The notes beneath the pieces were generated by a model, which saw only the letters and a program-made list of their open reading frames with translations, did not search any database and was not told the origin of the DNA. The position numbers and the translations under genes are program-made. 14,714 nt of DNA from Thermoproteota archaeon (GTDB lineage: Archaea > Thermoproteota > Korarchaeia > JAOZGF01 > JAOZFZ01). Within the stretch, counting starts at the first letter, position 1; every line of letters begins with the position of its first letter. Of this stretch, positions 1 to 7,113 are shown piece by piece. Location of the stretch: assembly GCA_027491945.1 (NCBI GenBank), contig JAOZFZ010000004.1:1-14714 (forward strand), given 5' to 3'.

Positions 1-572
1 CATGTAATTATCACGTTATACTCGACTGGCGTTGCCAGTTCTGGTAGCCAAGACGATCTGCGGATGTGCTTATGCATCTCATACAGAAATATTGAGACTG
101 CATGGGACAAATTTAGGATGGGATAGGCTGGGCTTGCGGGTATGGTGGCAAGGAGATCGCACAAGCCTATCTCCTCCATTGATAGGCCCGTGCTCTCTCT
201 ACCAAATACTATAGCAAACTTAAGACCCGGGGCGTGGGCTACTATGTTAGCGACCTCCTCAGGAGTTACATAAAGCCTGGTAAGTTTTCTCCGGGAAACC
301 TTGCTCCCAGAGGTGGCAATTAAGAAGTCATGCTCTCTTCTAACATCTTCCAGGTCCTTTACAACCGTCGCTCCGAGCAGAATGTCGCGAGCATGCATAG
401 CCCTAGCTAACGACTCGTTACACGCGCAGTCACACTGTGGGTTGACAAGGATTAACCTTTCAAATCCGAAGTTTTTAATGACGCGGGCTGTTGCACCGAC
501 ATTCCCTGGGTTTTCAGGCTCAACTAGAACAATTGACAAAAAGCACACCTGGTGAGGAGAGCTATCCCTCAT
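1..572 (-). CDS. trmJ: TrmJ-like tRNA 2'-O-methyltransferase (SPOUT/TrmH family), C-terminus cut by window edge
   Basis: The visible 190 residues translate without interruption from an ATG at 572 and run off the left edge, so the C-terminus is missing. Three SPOUT signature blocks are present: motif 1 EPENPGNVGATAR (residues 18-30), motif 2 IVFGRESTGLSMEEI (about 121-135) and motif 3 IPASPAYPILNLSHA (about 144-158). Motifs 2 and 3 form the knotted S-adenosylmethionine site. Bacterial and archaeal TrmJ proteins 2'-O-methylate nucleotide 32 of the tRNA anticodon loop (cytidine in Sulfolobus). The length so far fits a SPOUT domain lacking only a C-terminal extension. An unusual CDCAC cluster (Cys47, 49, 51) follows motif 1. 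The start lies 13 nt after the stop of the permease gene, suggesting co-transcription. Assignment to TrmJ rather than another TrmH-like 2'-O-methyltransferase rests on motif similarity and is inference. Confidence 0.85.
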   Translation of the reverse strand, partial: MRDSSPHQVCFLSIVLVEPENPGNVGATARVIKNFGFERLILVNPQCDCACNESLARAMHARDILLGATVVKDLEDVRREHDFLIATSGSKVSRRKLTRLYVTPEEVANIVAHAPGLKFAIVFGRESTGLSMEEIGLCDLLATIPASPAYPILNLSHAVSIFLYEMHKHIRRSSWLPELATPVEYNVIIT

Positions 573-585
573 CAATCGTGGCACC

Positions 586-1617
586 TTAAAACAACAACTT
601 ACGTTTCTTCATGGTTTTAAGGAGCGCCAAGGACAACCCTACAACGATAGGGCCTATCACTAACCCCATAGGTCCACAGGTAATTGGGCCAGCTATAAAG
701 GCAATCAGAACAAGAAGAGGATGAACGGAGGCCTCTCGTTCAGCGAAGAATGGAGTTATGACCAGCATAGGGAGAAGGACCAGCAGCACAGTGCCTAAAG
801 CCCCCATCAAGATTCCTTCCCAGGGGTTTTCAAGGAATTTTATAACCGCTAATGGCCCATACACTAGGGGGGTTCCCAGAATCGGCAGAACTCCAAACAA
901 AAAGGTCAAAACAGCGAGAAAGAGCGGGTGGCGAAAGCCGAAGGCCCTGTAGAAGGGCACCGAGATAGCTGATACTACCAGGCTGGCGAAGACGTACCCA
1001 TAGAATATTCCCTTTAGTATCTTGTCCAACTCTCCGAGAAAATCTAGAACAATAGGTGACAGGTCGCTAGGGAGAAGTTCTAAAAACCACTTTGCCACCT
1101 CACCTCCATCTCTTAGGAGGAAGTAACTTGACACAGAGAATATAAAGAGTTGAATTATAAGGTTCGGAAGCGATTTTATTACGAGAAGGGCATAGGCTGT
1201 GACGTCAACCTGTTCTAGGAGCTTGTTAAGAAGATTAGAGATGAGCGCAGAGACGTCCACCTCTACACCTAGACTTCGGAAAGTCTCCTCTATAAGGCCC
1301 ATTTGCTCCTCCATGTAGAGAGTTCGCTTCGCTATGAACTTTAGAATAGCATGAGCCTCGCTTAAAGCAGCATACACTGAGTTCAGAAGGATAAGAAGGG
1401 AGGGCACTACGACGAAAATGACTACAAGTGATGAGACAACCTTTCGCCTAAGTTTCGTTGTGCCGTATCTCTCCACAACGGGGTAGAAGAGATAGGCAAC
1501 GACCATTCCTCCTAAGAGAGAGGATAAAACGGAGGAGAGTATGAAGAGAAGCATAGCCAGTATCAAGGCTACGGAGATTATCGCCATAACGGATAAAGGG
1601 TTAAACTTCATTTTCAC
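586..1617 (-). CDS. AI-2E family transporter-like membrane permease (UPF0118)
   Basis: A 343-residue polytopic membrane protein. Hydrophobic stretches lie at about residues 10-30, 32-47, 61-83, 140-168, 205-223, 228-258, 267-291 and 299-335, with an amphipathic extra-membrane stretch at about 85-138. This is the usual eight-segment pattern of the AI-2E exporter family, and the length is typical. The C-terminal block HPLLVLIAFIAG (299-310) followed by GPMGLVIGPIVVGL (315-328) is the most diagnostic part. Substrates of archaeal members are unknown; other family members have been linked to autoinducer-2 export or Na+/H+ exchange, so no substrate is assigned. The start is either GTG at 1617 or ATG at 1611; a GGTGA sits immediately before the ATG but is too close for a normal ribosome-binding site. 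It is the first gene of a two-gene unit with trmJ. Confidence 0.85.
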   Translation of the reverse strand: MKMKFNPLSVMAIISVALILAMLLFILSSVLSSLLGGMVVAYLFYPVVERYGTTKLRRKVVSSLVVIFVVVPSLLILLNSVYAALSEAHAILKFIAKRTLYMEEQMGLIEETFRSLGVEVDVSALISNLLNKLLEQVDVTAYALLVIKSLPNLIIQLFIFSVSSYFLLRDGGEVAKWFLELLPSDLSPIVLDFLGELDKILKGIFYGYVFASLVVSAISVPFYRAFGFRHPLFLAVLTFLFGVLPILGTPLVYGPLAVIKFLENPWEGILMGALGTVLLVLLPMLVITPFFAEREASVHPLLVLIAFIAGPITCGPMGLVIGPIVVGLSLALLKTMKKRKLLF

Positions 1618-1640
1618 CGCAACCGAGCTTGAAGAGCAAG

Positions 1641-1648
1641 GTTAAAAG
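1641..1648 (-). promoter_or_regulatory. Possible TATA box for the permease-trmJ unit
   Basis: On the minus strand the run CTTTTAAC is centred about 28 nt upstream of the GTG at 1617. A TATA element there would give an almost leaderless transcript, which is common in archaea. A second AT-rich stretch on the same strand (about 1694-1710) is farther away and could serve instead. The assignment is by position and base composition only. Confidence 0.3.
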
Positions 1649-1734
1649 AGAAAAGTTCACCCACATTGCCACGGGTAAGGCTCTTTACAACCTAAAGAAA
1701 ATAAAAAGGTATACCGTGGATTAAACATCGACCG

Positions 1735-1784
1735 GGAGACAGGTAGGCCTTACCTGTGTGCAGGTGTATGGCACTGGAGACAGG
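1735..1784. repeat. Cluster of competing short hairpins and a 9-bp direct repeat
   Basis: ACAGGTA (1739-1745) pairs perfectly with TACCTGT (1751-1757) over a 5-nt loop. The right arm can instead pair downstream: ACCTG (1752-1756) with CAGGT (1761-1765) over a TGTG loop. The two hairpins are mutually exclusive. A direct repeat GGAGACAGG occurs at 1735-1743 and 1776-1784. The cluster lies in the 290-bp divergent region between the permease and cca genes. It could be an RNA leader switch, a protein-binding region or chance; nothing in the sequence decides between these. No tRNA, C/D-box RNA or ORF was recognised in this intergenic region. Confidence 0.4.
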
Positions 1785-1850
1785 CTAAGGATAAAACCCA
1801 TTATGTGAGTCTCAAGCCCAGACCGAGGCAAGGTTAATCACAGATCTATT

Positions 1851-1862
1851 TCATGATCATGA
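1851..1862. promoter_or_regulatory. 12-bp perfect palindrome upstream of cca
   Basis: TCATGATCATGA reads identically on both strands. It lies about 45 bp before the cca ATG, directly upstream of an AT-rich TATA-like stretch at about 1871-1880. That is where an archaeal dimeric regulator could contact DNA. Only one copy was noticed, so operator function is inference. Confidence 0.35.
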
Positions 1863-1870
1863 CCGGGCTG

Positions 1871-1882
1871 ATTTGTAAAATG
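1871..1882 (+). promoter_or_regulatory. Possible TATA-like element for cca
   Basis: The stretch ATTTGTAAAATG is centred about 31 nt before the ATG at 1908. This fits a transcript with a very short leader. It is only a loose match to the archaeal TATA consensus, and no good BRE is evident. Confidence 0.3.
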
Positions 1883-1907
1883 ATAGCTATGGCGAGATGA
1901 AGCAGGA

Positions 1908-3329
1908 ATGGAGGGAGACATCAAAGCTGGGGATGAGGAAAAAATAAGGGAGGTCCTGCAGGAGGTTAGTAGACGTATAACGCCTACTCCCCGGGAGAAA
2001 AAAGAGCTGGTGGAATTTGTGGATAGGTTAATTGGGCAAATAAAGAGAATATGCAGGGATATGAACTTAGATGTCACACCTATGCTAGTTGGATCAACAG
2101 CCAGAGACACTTGGCTTCGTGGGGAGAGAGATATTGATGTCTTTCTTCTTTTTCCCACTGATTACACTAGAGATCAGCTGAAGGGTTTAATAATTAAAGT
2201 GGCAGAGCAGATAACGCCAAACTTCGTGGTGAAGTACGCAGAGCACCCTTATGCAAGGTTGGAGATGCTTGGGTTTCAAGTTGACCTCGTTCCATGCTAC
2301 AGAGTTGAAAGCCCGGATCAGCGGATCTCAGCCGTAGACAGAACTCCATTTCATAATGTCTATGTGATCTCTAAGATGGATAAGAGAAAAGCCGAGGAAG
2401 TTAGGCTTCTAAAGCAGTTTATGAAAGGGCTTGGAGTATACGGCGCTGACGTGAGGACAAGCGGCTTCTCGGGATATCTATGCGAGCTATTGATAATACA
2501 CTATGACACGTTTACTGATCTACTCAGGCAGGCGTCTAAATGGAGAAGGGGAACTCTAATCGATATAGAGGGGCATTATCGCTCTACAAATGAGGTTAAG
2601 ACTCTGTTCAGAGATCCGCTAGTGGTAATTGATCCCGTTGACAGAGGTAGAAACGTTGCAGCGGCCGTCTCAGAGTCAAGCATGAGCAAATTCATTTTAG
2701 GATCCATTAGGTTTCTGCAGAGCCCATCCTTAGACCTCTTCTTTCCAGCAGAGCATAAGGTTACGTTAGAAGATGCGATAAACCAGATAAGGAAGAGAGG
2801 GACATACTGGGTTTTTGTAGAGTTTTACCTAGAGGAGGAAACATCACCTGACATAGTGTGGCCTCAGCTAAGGAAGCTATTGGAAAAGGTTAAGAGACAG
2901 CTTGAGGAAAGGGGCGTAAGAGTTCTCGATGCAGCTGAGTGGACTGACGAGGAAAAACTTTGCGTTTTAGCCTTTGAGGTAGAAAATAGGCTGCTTTCCC
3001 GCGTTAAAATCCATAAGGGGCCAGGAGTGCTTCAAGGTGATCTCAAAAATGTTCTTAGATTCATAAAGAAGTATAAAGAGAACGTTAACGTTCTTAGAGG
3101 CCCTTATTTAAGGGGACAAAGGTTATTCGTCGACCTAAAGCGGCAAGAGTGCGATGTTAAGGCAATCCTAGGGGGGGTGTTGTTAAGAAGCGTTCAAGGC
3201 TCAAACATTGTGGAGAGAGCCCTTCTAAAACGGCATAGAGTTCTTGATCACGAAGAGCTAGGCAAGCTGCGCAAAGATGCAATTGAATGGATAGGATCGC
3301 TACTTAAGAAGGGGCTATTTGGCGCATAA
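1908..3329 (+). CDS. cca: CCA-adding enzyme (archaeal class I tRNA nucleotidyltransferase)
   Basis: A 473-residue protein that adds or repairs the 3'-terminal CCA of tRNAs using CTP and ATP. The nucleotidyltransferase signature is clear: GSTARDTWL (62-70), then DID (75-77), with a third carboxylate in the block VDLVPCYRV (Asp126). Asp75, Asp77 and Asp126 are the expected metal ligands of the class I (archaeal) fold; the family often has Glu at the first position. The C-terminal part matches the archaeal tRNA-binding body and tail region, and the length is usual. No in-frame start exists farther upstream because a TAG lies at 1884. About a dozen N-terminal residues look extra relative to the typical start. 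The gene converges on a tRNA-Pro gene 16 bp away that lacks an encoded CCA, so it belongs to this enzyme's substrates. Confidence 0.95.
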   Translation: MEGDIKAGDEEKIREVLQEVSRRITPTPREKKELVEFVDRLIGQIKRICRDMNLDVTPMLVGSTARDTWLRGERDIDVFLLFPTDYTRDQLKGLIIKVAEQITPNFVVKYAEHPYARLEMLGFQVDLVPCYRVESPDQRISAVDRTPFHNVYVISKMDKRKAEEVRLLKQFMKGLGVYGADVRTSGFSGYLCELLIIHYDTFTDLLRQASKWRRGTLIDIEGHYRSTNEVKTLFRDPLVVIDPVDRGRNVAAAVSESSMSKFILGSIRFLQSPSLDLFFPAEHKVTLEDAINQIRKRGTYWVFVEFYLEEETSPDIVWPQLRKLLEKVKRQLEERGVRVLDAAEWTDEEKLCVLAFEVENRLLSRVKIHKGPGVLQGDLKNVLRFIKKYKENVNVLRGPYLRGQRLFVDLKRQECDVKAILGGVLLRSVQGSNIVERALLKRHRVLDHEELGKLRKDAIEWIGSLLKKGLFGA

Positions 3330-3381
3330 AACAGGAGAAGTGCTATGGGGCCGACGGGATTTGAACCCGTGACCACCTGCG

Positions 3382-3392
3382 CTCTGTTGCAA
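3382..3392 (-). other. Putative 11-nt intron in the tRNA-Pro anticodon loop (canonical 37/38 site)
   Basis: After G37 (3393) come 11 nt, TTGCAACAGAG, then C38 (3381) and the 3' anticodon stem. Removing them leaves a normal 7-nt loop. C32-U33-G34 can pair with CAG near the intron end, leaving a 3-nt bulge (AGC) on the 3' side. This resembles a relaxed bulge-helix-loop splicing-endonuclease substrate rather than a strict bulge-helix-bulge. Exact boundaries could shift. Confidence 0.6.
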
Positions 3393-3413
3393 CCCCAGGC
3401 AGGCATCCTACCT

Positions 3414-3429
3414 TGCCGGTTAACCTCTA
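3414..3429 (-). other. Putative intron in the tRNA-Pro D-loop (boundaries approximate)
   Basis: The D-loop runs 24 nt between GTCC and GGAT, whereas 8-11 nt is normal. The start AGC and the end GGTA look like ordinary D-loop ends (A14, G15 and G18-G19-U20-A21). The extra 13-16 nt therefore lie in the middle, including GGTTAACC. Non-canonical D-loop introns are known in some TACK archaea. I could not draw a clean bulge-helix-bulge here, so the splice sites are unresolved. Confidence 0.45.
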
Positions 3430-3467
3430 GCTGGACTACGGCCCCCACGGCCTCTAGCCCATGCGAA

Positions 3468-3478
3468 GAATATAAAGG
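3468..3478 (-). promoter_or_regulatory. TATA box of the tRNA-Pro gene
   Basis: CCTTTATATTC on the minus strand is centred about 28 nt before the tRNA 5' end, the expected archaeal spacing. The preceding GTAAAC is a plausible BRE. The 64-bp region between purB and the tRNA holds nothing else that I recognise. Confidence 0.7.
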
Positions 3479-3509
3479 TTTACCCTGTTAAAAGGGGTGC
3501 ACGCAGGAC

Positions 3510-4868
3510 TTAACAGCTAGGTTTCAGGGATTTTCTTATTTCTTGAACAGTTAGACGCGTTATCTGTGGTGCAAGACCGACATATGAGGCGGGATCTAGC
3601 ATTTTAGCCAGCAGACTTGGCGGTATAAGGCTAGAGATGCTCTTATCAGTCGATAAGACCTCCTTCAGGTGCTTTCCCTCGGATATCGCCAGTAGGGATA
3701 GCCTTTTCAGTAGCTCATGGGCGTCTTGTCTTCCCATTCCCCGCTTCACAAGCTCCATCATAACCTTTTCTGCCATTATCAGACCCCTTGTCATCTCAAG
3801 GTTTCCCCTAACCCTTTCTTGATTGATTTCAAGCCCCCTAAGGACCTTTATCATCGTGCAAAGCATCTCATCAATAAGTATGAAAGACTCTGGGATTATA
3901 AAGCGTTCATTGGCCGAGTTTGCGAGATCCCTTTCATGCCATGTTATCACATTCTCAAGTGCGGGTATCACCATTGACCTCATAAGCCTGGCTAAACTTG
4001 TGACACGTTCACATCTAAAGGGGTTACGCTTGTGCGGCATTGTGCTTGACCCAACCTGAGTGGCGGTGAAGGGCTCTGCAACCTCTCCTATCTCGGTGCG
4101 TTGGAGATTCCTTATCTCGGTGGCAAGCTTGTCAAGAGAGGATGCTGTTAATGCCAAGAGGAATACAAGTTCGGCGTGCCTGTCACGCTGAACAATCTGA
4201 GTTGTTATTAAAGGCTCATGGAGACCAAGAGATGCGAGGACCTCTCTCTGGATAGATGGCCCCTTTTCACCTATGGAAGCAAACGTTCCGACAGCGCCTG
4301 AGATTTTACCGACAAGAATTCGCGGTCTAAGCTGTTTTAACCTCTGCAAATGTCTATGGAACTCCGCAGCGAAAAGAGCGAATTTAAACCCCAATGTTAT
4401 CGGAAGGGCATGCTGTCCATGGGTCCTCCCTATGGCGGTTAGATCTGCATATCTCTCTGCCAGATCAAGCAAAACGGTTATCAGCTCTCTAAGTCTACGT
4501 TCAAGAATGCCTATTGCATCTTTAATCTGTAGGGCGAGAGCTGTATCGAGCACATCGCTACTGGTTAAGCCTAAATGCACGTAGCCTCCGTGGTCTCCGC
4601 ATGTTTCGGCAAGCGCCCTCACAACTGCCATGGTCTCATGGCGAATAGCCGATTCTATCTCCTTTACTCTCTCCACCTTAACCCTCCTTTCTCTAACGCT
4701 ACGCGCTATTTCCTCGGCTGCCTTAACTGGGATAAGGCCGTGCATAGCTTGGACTTTGGCCACAGCCGCCTCAACTTCAAGCATTCTTCTTATCCTATTC
4801 TCCTCTTCAAATATTCCTTTCATCTCTCTACTGCCATAACGGCCTGTGTCAATTGGACATATCGGCAC
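3510..4868 (-). CDS. purB: Adenylosuccinate lyase
   Basis: A 452-residue cytoplasmic enzyme of the fumarase/aspartase superfamily. It cleaves SAICAR to AICAR in IMP synthesis and adenylosuccinate to AMP, releasing fumarate in both. The N-terminus CPIDTGRYGS is typical of the family. The three conserved regions are present: LGLTSSDVLDTA (99-110), GRTHGQHALPITLG (147-160, His150) and the superfamily signature GSSTMPHKRNP (273-283), which carries the mobile-loop serine. Length is normal. The start is GTG at 4868, supported by a strong GGAGG ribosome-binding site 7 nt upstream (4880-4876). It follows hel308 by 18 nt and is probably the last gene of the gins23-mcm-hel308-purB run. Its tie to replication genes looks positional rather than functional. 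Confidence 0.96.
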   Translation of the reverse strand: MPICPIDTGRYGSREMKGIFEEENRIRRMLEVEAAVAKVQAMHGLIPVKAAEEIARSVRERRVKVERVKEIESAIRHETMAVVRALAETCGDHGGYVHLGLTSSDVLDTALALQIKDAIGILERRLRELITVLLDLAERYADLTAIGRTHGQHALPITLGFKFALFAAEFHRHLQRLKQLRPRILVGKISGAVGTFASIGEKGPSIQREVLASLGLHEPLITTQIVQRDRHAELVFLLALTASSLDKLATEIRNLQRTEIGEVAEPFTATQVGSSTMPHKRNPFRCERVTSLARLMRSMVIPALENVITWHERDLANSANERFIIPESFILIDEMLCTMIKVLRGLEINQERVRGNLEMTRGLIMAEKVMMELVKRGMGRQDAHELLKRLSLLAISEGKHLKEVLSTDKSISSLIPPSLLAKMLDPASYVGLAPQITRLTVQEIRKSLKPSC

Positions 4869-4875
4869 AGCAGAT

Positions 4876-4898
4876 CCTCCAGGTGGTTAAAGCCACCT
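4876..4898 (-). promoter_or_regulatory. Hairpin over the hel308 stop codon adjoining the purB ribosome-binding site
   Basis: On the minus strand AGGTGG (4898-4893) pairs perfectly with CCACCT (4886-4881) over the 6-nt loop CTTTAA. The loop holds the hel308 TAA. The purB ribosome-binding site GGAGG (4880-4876) follows immediately. A ribosome finishing hel308 would melt the hairpin, so translational coupling is possible. The stem does not cover the GGAGG itself. Confidence 0.5.
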
Positions 4899-7085
4899 TT
4901 CCAGCTCTGAGGGTTTATCCCGGATGGGATAAGTAGACCCCTCATCAACTGCATCAACGGTTCTCTCCACCTGGGCTTTAATGCTTTTTGCCAACTGCAG
5001 GCCGATGGTTGGAACCCGCGATAGCTGCTCTATGGTGGCGGCTTTTAGGGCATCTATTGACGTAAAGCCGTGGTTATAGAGATTCCTTGCTCTAACCCTT
5101 CCAATTCCAGTCAGGGACACGAGTTCGACGAGTTCTTCCCTTACACCATACTTTACACGAAGGCGAAGCTGATCTATATGCCGAATAGCTTCTCGGTGAT
5201 TAATCATCATAGCCAGCTCTCTAGCTGAGTAGAGAAGCCAATCGGCTGTTTCCGTAAGCCTCCTCACATCACCTGGCCCCACGTCATAGCGGAAGTTTAG
5301 TTCGTCTTCGCTTACTTCATTGATCCACATCTCAAGAACAGCAGCCGTCCATACAGCCTGCAAGAATGTGTCCCTTCCTGTACTCTCCCAAATAAGCTCT
5401 GCTGGCAGCTGCAGTTCTTGAACTCTGTCCTCGAGGATTTCATCTATCTCTCTCATAGCTCCTCTCCTTAGACTTAGCAGCTCCATATCGGGGGTAAGGC
5501 AGATTGCCATTAAGAACAGAAAACTAGAGGTTGTCGATGCCCTGGCGTTCTGCAGGAAGGTAAGCAGAAGCTTAGCCGTGAGCGGGTCAAGGTATAGAAG
5601 CGAAATTTTTCGGCCTAGCTCTGTTGCATAAAGCGATCCATCGACCTGCTTTAAAAAGCCATTTTCCACCAGAAATGCTAACGCCTCTCTAACTGCCCTT
5701 CTAAGCCTCCTCTTAGAGCTTGCCTGATAAGCGTAAAGAGTGAGGTTGTATAGGTCTAGTATGTCCTTCTTTGTTAAGGCTAATCCTGAGGCTACAACTG
5801 ACAATGTTTGAGAGCGGAGTATTGAGGAATTCAGGAGGTTTGAGGTTATCCTCTCGGGGGGTGAGTTAATGTAACTCTCAATAAACCTGTCCACCGCCTC
5901 AGCTGAGGATGCCCTGATAATAGCTTCGCCTAGTGTGTCATACTTTGGCCTGCCAGCCCTTCCGACCATCTGTTTATACTCCATTGTAGAAATGGGTTGG
6001 GATCCCCTTCCGTGAGTGTACCTATAGGCTTGAGCGATTATCACCCTCCTAGCTGGTAGGTTAACCCCGGCGGCTAGAGTTGGGGTTGCACAGATTACCT
6101 TCAGAAGGTTTCGCCGAAACGCCTCTTCAATTATCTCGCGATGCTCGTATCTCAGCCCTGCATGGTGAAACGAGACACCTGAGGCCACCAGTTTTGAAAG
6201 AAGCTCTGAAAGCTTAGTTCGCTCGCTATCGAGGGCTATTACTCTATTTGCAACCTCTTGAAGCGCCCTCTTCTCGTTGGGCGAGAGAAGAGGAGCAATG
6301 TAAGGTTTGAGCTTCTCGGCTGTTCGAACAGCCGTTCTTCTAGTGTTAAGGAATACCAGGGCTTGACCACCCCCTTTAATAACGTCCACACAGAGGTCGA
6401 CGATCTCGTTTCCGCTTTTTGCCTCCAGCTTCTCGATGCCTGTAGGCCAGTGGATCTTATGCCTGTATATGACGCCTTCAACAAGTTTAACAGGCCTCCA
6501 ATTGCTCTTTACTAACTCTGCATCAAGCCAGTCTGCAAGTTCCTCAGCGTTGCTTATGGTGGCGCTCAGGCAGATAAGCTGAAGGTTCTGTAGCATCTTA
6601 CGCATCTTTGTAATGATGAACTCGACAACCGGTCCCCTCTTCTCTGAACTTATAAGGTGTATTTCATCAACGACAAGCAGGCCAACGTCCCTGAGCCAGC
6701 TTGGGTTATGACGGAGAATAGAGTCAGCTCTTTCGTTCGTACAGACTATGAGGTCATACTCAGAGAGCCAATGCGGGGAGATCTCAAAGTCCCCTGTAGA
6801 TATGGCTACCTTAATGTCTAGCCTCTCGAGAGATTCTTTGAGTTCCTTGTACTTCTCGGAGGCTATACTTCGGAGGGGAACTAGATAAAGTGTTTTCTTA
6901 CCTTCCATGGCTGTTTTAACCGCAGCGAATATAGCTATGAGTGTTTTACCACTAGCTGTTGGAGTGGCAACTACAATGTTCTTTCCGTCTAAAATCCCCC
7001 TTCTTAATGCATCTCTCTGCGGTGGAAAGAGATTTTTGATTCCAAGAGATTCCATGACAACCGGAACTATTTCCGAGGTTTCCAT
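4887..7085 (-). CDS. hel308: Hel308/Hjm superfamily 2 DNA helicase
   Basis: A 732-residue 3'-5' DNA helicase of the Ski2-like group, acting on forked and stalled replication structures. Visible motifs are: Q motif FPPQRDAL (20-27), motif I ATPTASGKT (40-48), Ia YLVPLRSIASEK (67-78), motif II DEIH (140-143), motif III SATISN (174-179), motif IV ALVFLNTRR (242-250), motif V CATPTLAAGVNLP (332-344) and motif VI QMVGRAGRP (372-380). A winged-helix and ratchet region follows. The C-terminal helix-hairpin-helix domain contains LTGIGRVRARNLY and a second GL-type turn. Length is typical. The last residues, SELERWL, resemble a PCNA-interacting tail; Hjm from Pyrococcus furiosus is reported to bind PCNA. 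The ATG is 28 nt after the mcm stop, and GGAGAGG lies about 12 nt before it. Likely co-transcribed with gins23-mcm. Confidence 0.96.
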   Translation of the reverse strand: METSEIVPVVMESLGIKNLFPPQRDALRRGILDGKNIVVATPTASGKTLIAIFAAVKTAMEGKKTLYLVPLRSIASEKYKELKESLERLDIKVAISTGDFEISPHWLSEYDLIVCTNERADSILRHNPSWLRDVGLLVVDEIHLISSEKRGPVVEFIITKMRKMLQNLQLICLSATISNAEELADWLDAELVKSNWRPVKLVEGVIYRHKIHWPTGIEKLEAKSGNEIVDLCVDVIKGGGQALVFLNTRRTAVRTAEKLKPYIAPLLSPNEKRALQEVANRVIALDSERTKLSELLSKLVASGVSFHHAGLRYEHREIIEEAFRRNLLKVICATPTLAAGVNLPARRVIIAQAYRYTHGRGSQPISTMEYKQMVGRAGRPKYDTLGEAIIRASSAEAVDRFIESYINSPPERITSNLLNSSILRSQTLSVVASGLALTKKDILDLYNLTLYAYQASSKRRLRRAVREALAFLVENGFLKQVDGSLYATELGRKISLLYLDPLTAKLLLTFLQNARASTTSSFLFLMAICLTPDMELLSLRRGAMREIDEILEDRVQELQLPAELIWESTGRDTFLQAVWTAAVLEMWINEVSEDELNFRYDVGPGDVRRLTETADWLLYSARELAMMINHREAIRHIDQLRLRVKYGVREELVELVSLTGIGRVRARNLYNHGFTSIDALKAATIEQLSRVPTIGLQLAKSIKAQVERTVDAVDEGSTYPIRDKPSELERWL

Positions 7086-7113
7086 CCCCTTATTTTACCT
7101 CTCCTTGCCAATC

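Larger units (their letters stand above)
3346..3445 (-). tRNA. tRNA-Pro(GGG), with probable introns in anticodon loop and D-loop
   Basis: Read on the minus strand, the acceptor GGGGCCG pairs with CGGCCCC and is followed by discriminator A. TA occupies positions 8-9. The D-stem is GTCC/GGAT, the anticodon stem CCTGC/GCAGG, the variable loop TGGTC, and the T-arm ACGGG-TTCAAAT-CCCGT. The gene is 100 nt long, about 27 more than a mature tRNA, and the excess sits in two loops: an 18-nt anticodon loop and a 24-nt D-loop. With U33 at 3397, the anticodon is GGG (3396-3394), reading proline codons CCC/CCU. No CCA is encoded; the flank after the discriminator is TAGCA. A good TATA box lies upstream. 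The long D-loop makes software detection less certain, but the stems and T-arm are unambiguous. Confidence 0.88.

Noticed and set aside
32..555. Plus-strand reading frames over the left end
   Set aside because: The minus strand carries an uninterrupted TrmJ-like protein with all three SPOUT motifs across the same bases; the plus-strand frames have no recognisable content.
1840..1905. Possible C/D-box guide RNA (ATGATCA and CTGA near 1853-1870; GATGAAG near 1896)
   Set aside because: No exact RTGATGA C box with properly spaced D, C' and D' boxes could be found on either strand.
1838..2158. Minus-strand 106-residue frame over the start of cca
   Set aside because: It is serine/leucine-rich shadow sequence opposite the well-supported nucleotidyltransferase domain.
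3414..3429. Reading the tRNA as a long-variable-arm Leu or Ser tRNA instead of an intron-containing Pro tRNA
   Set aside because: The extra bases sit in the D-loop and anticodon loop. The variable loop is 5 nt, and no 5-bp stem with a 7-nt loop carrying a Leu or Ser anticodon fits.
3248..3448. Minus-strand 66-residue frame across the tRNA
   Set aside because: It reads through the tRNA-Pro gene and the antisense of the cca end; the tRNA explains the sequence.
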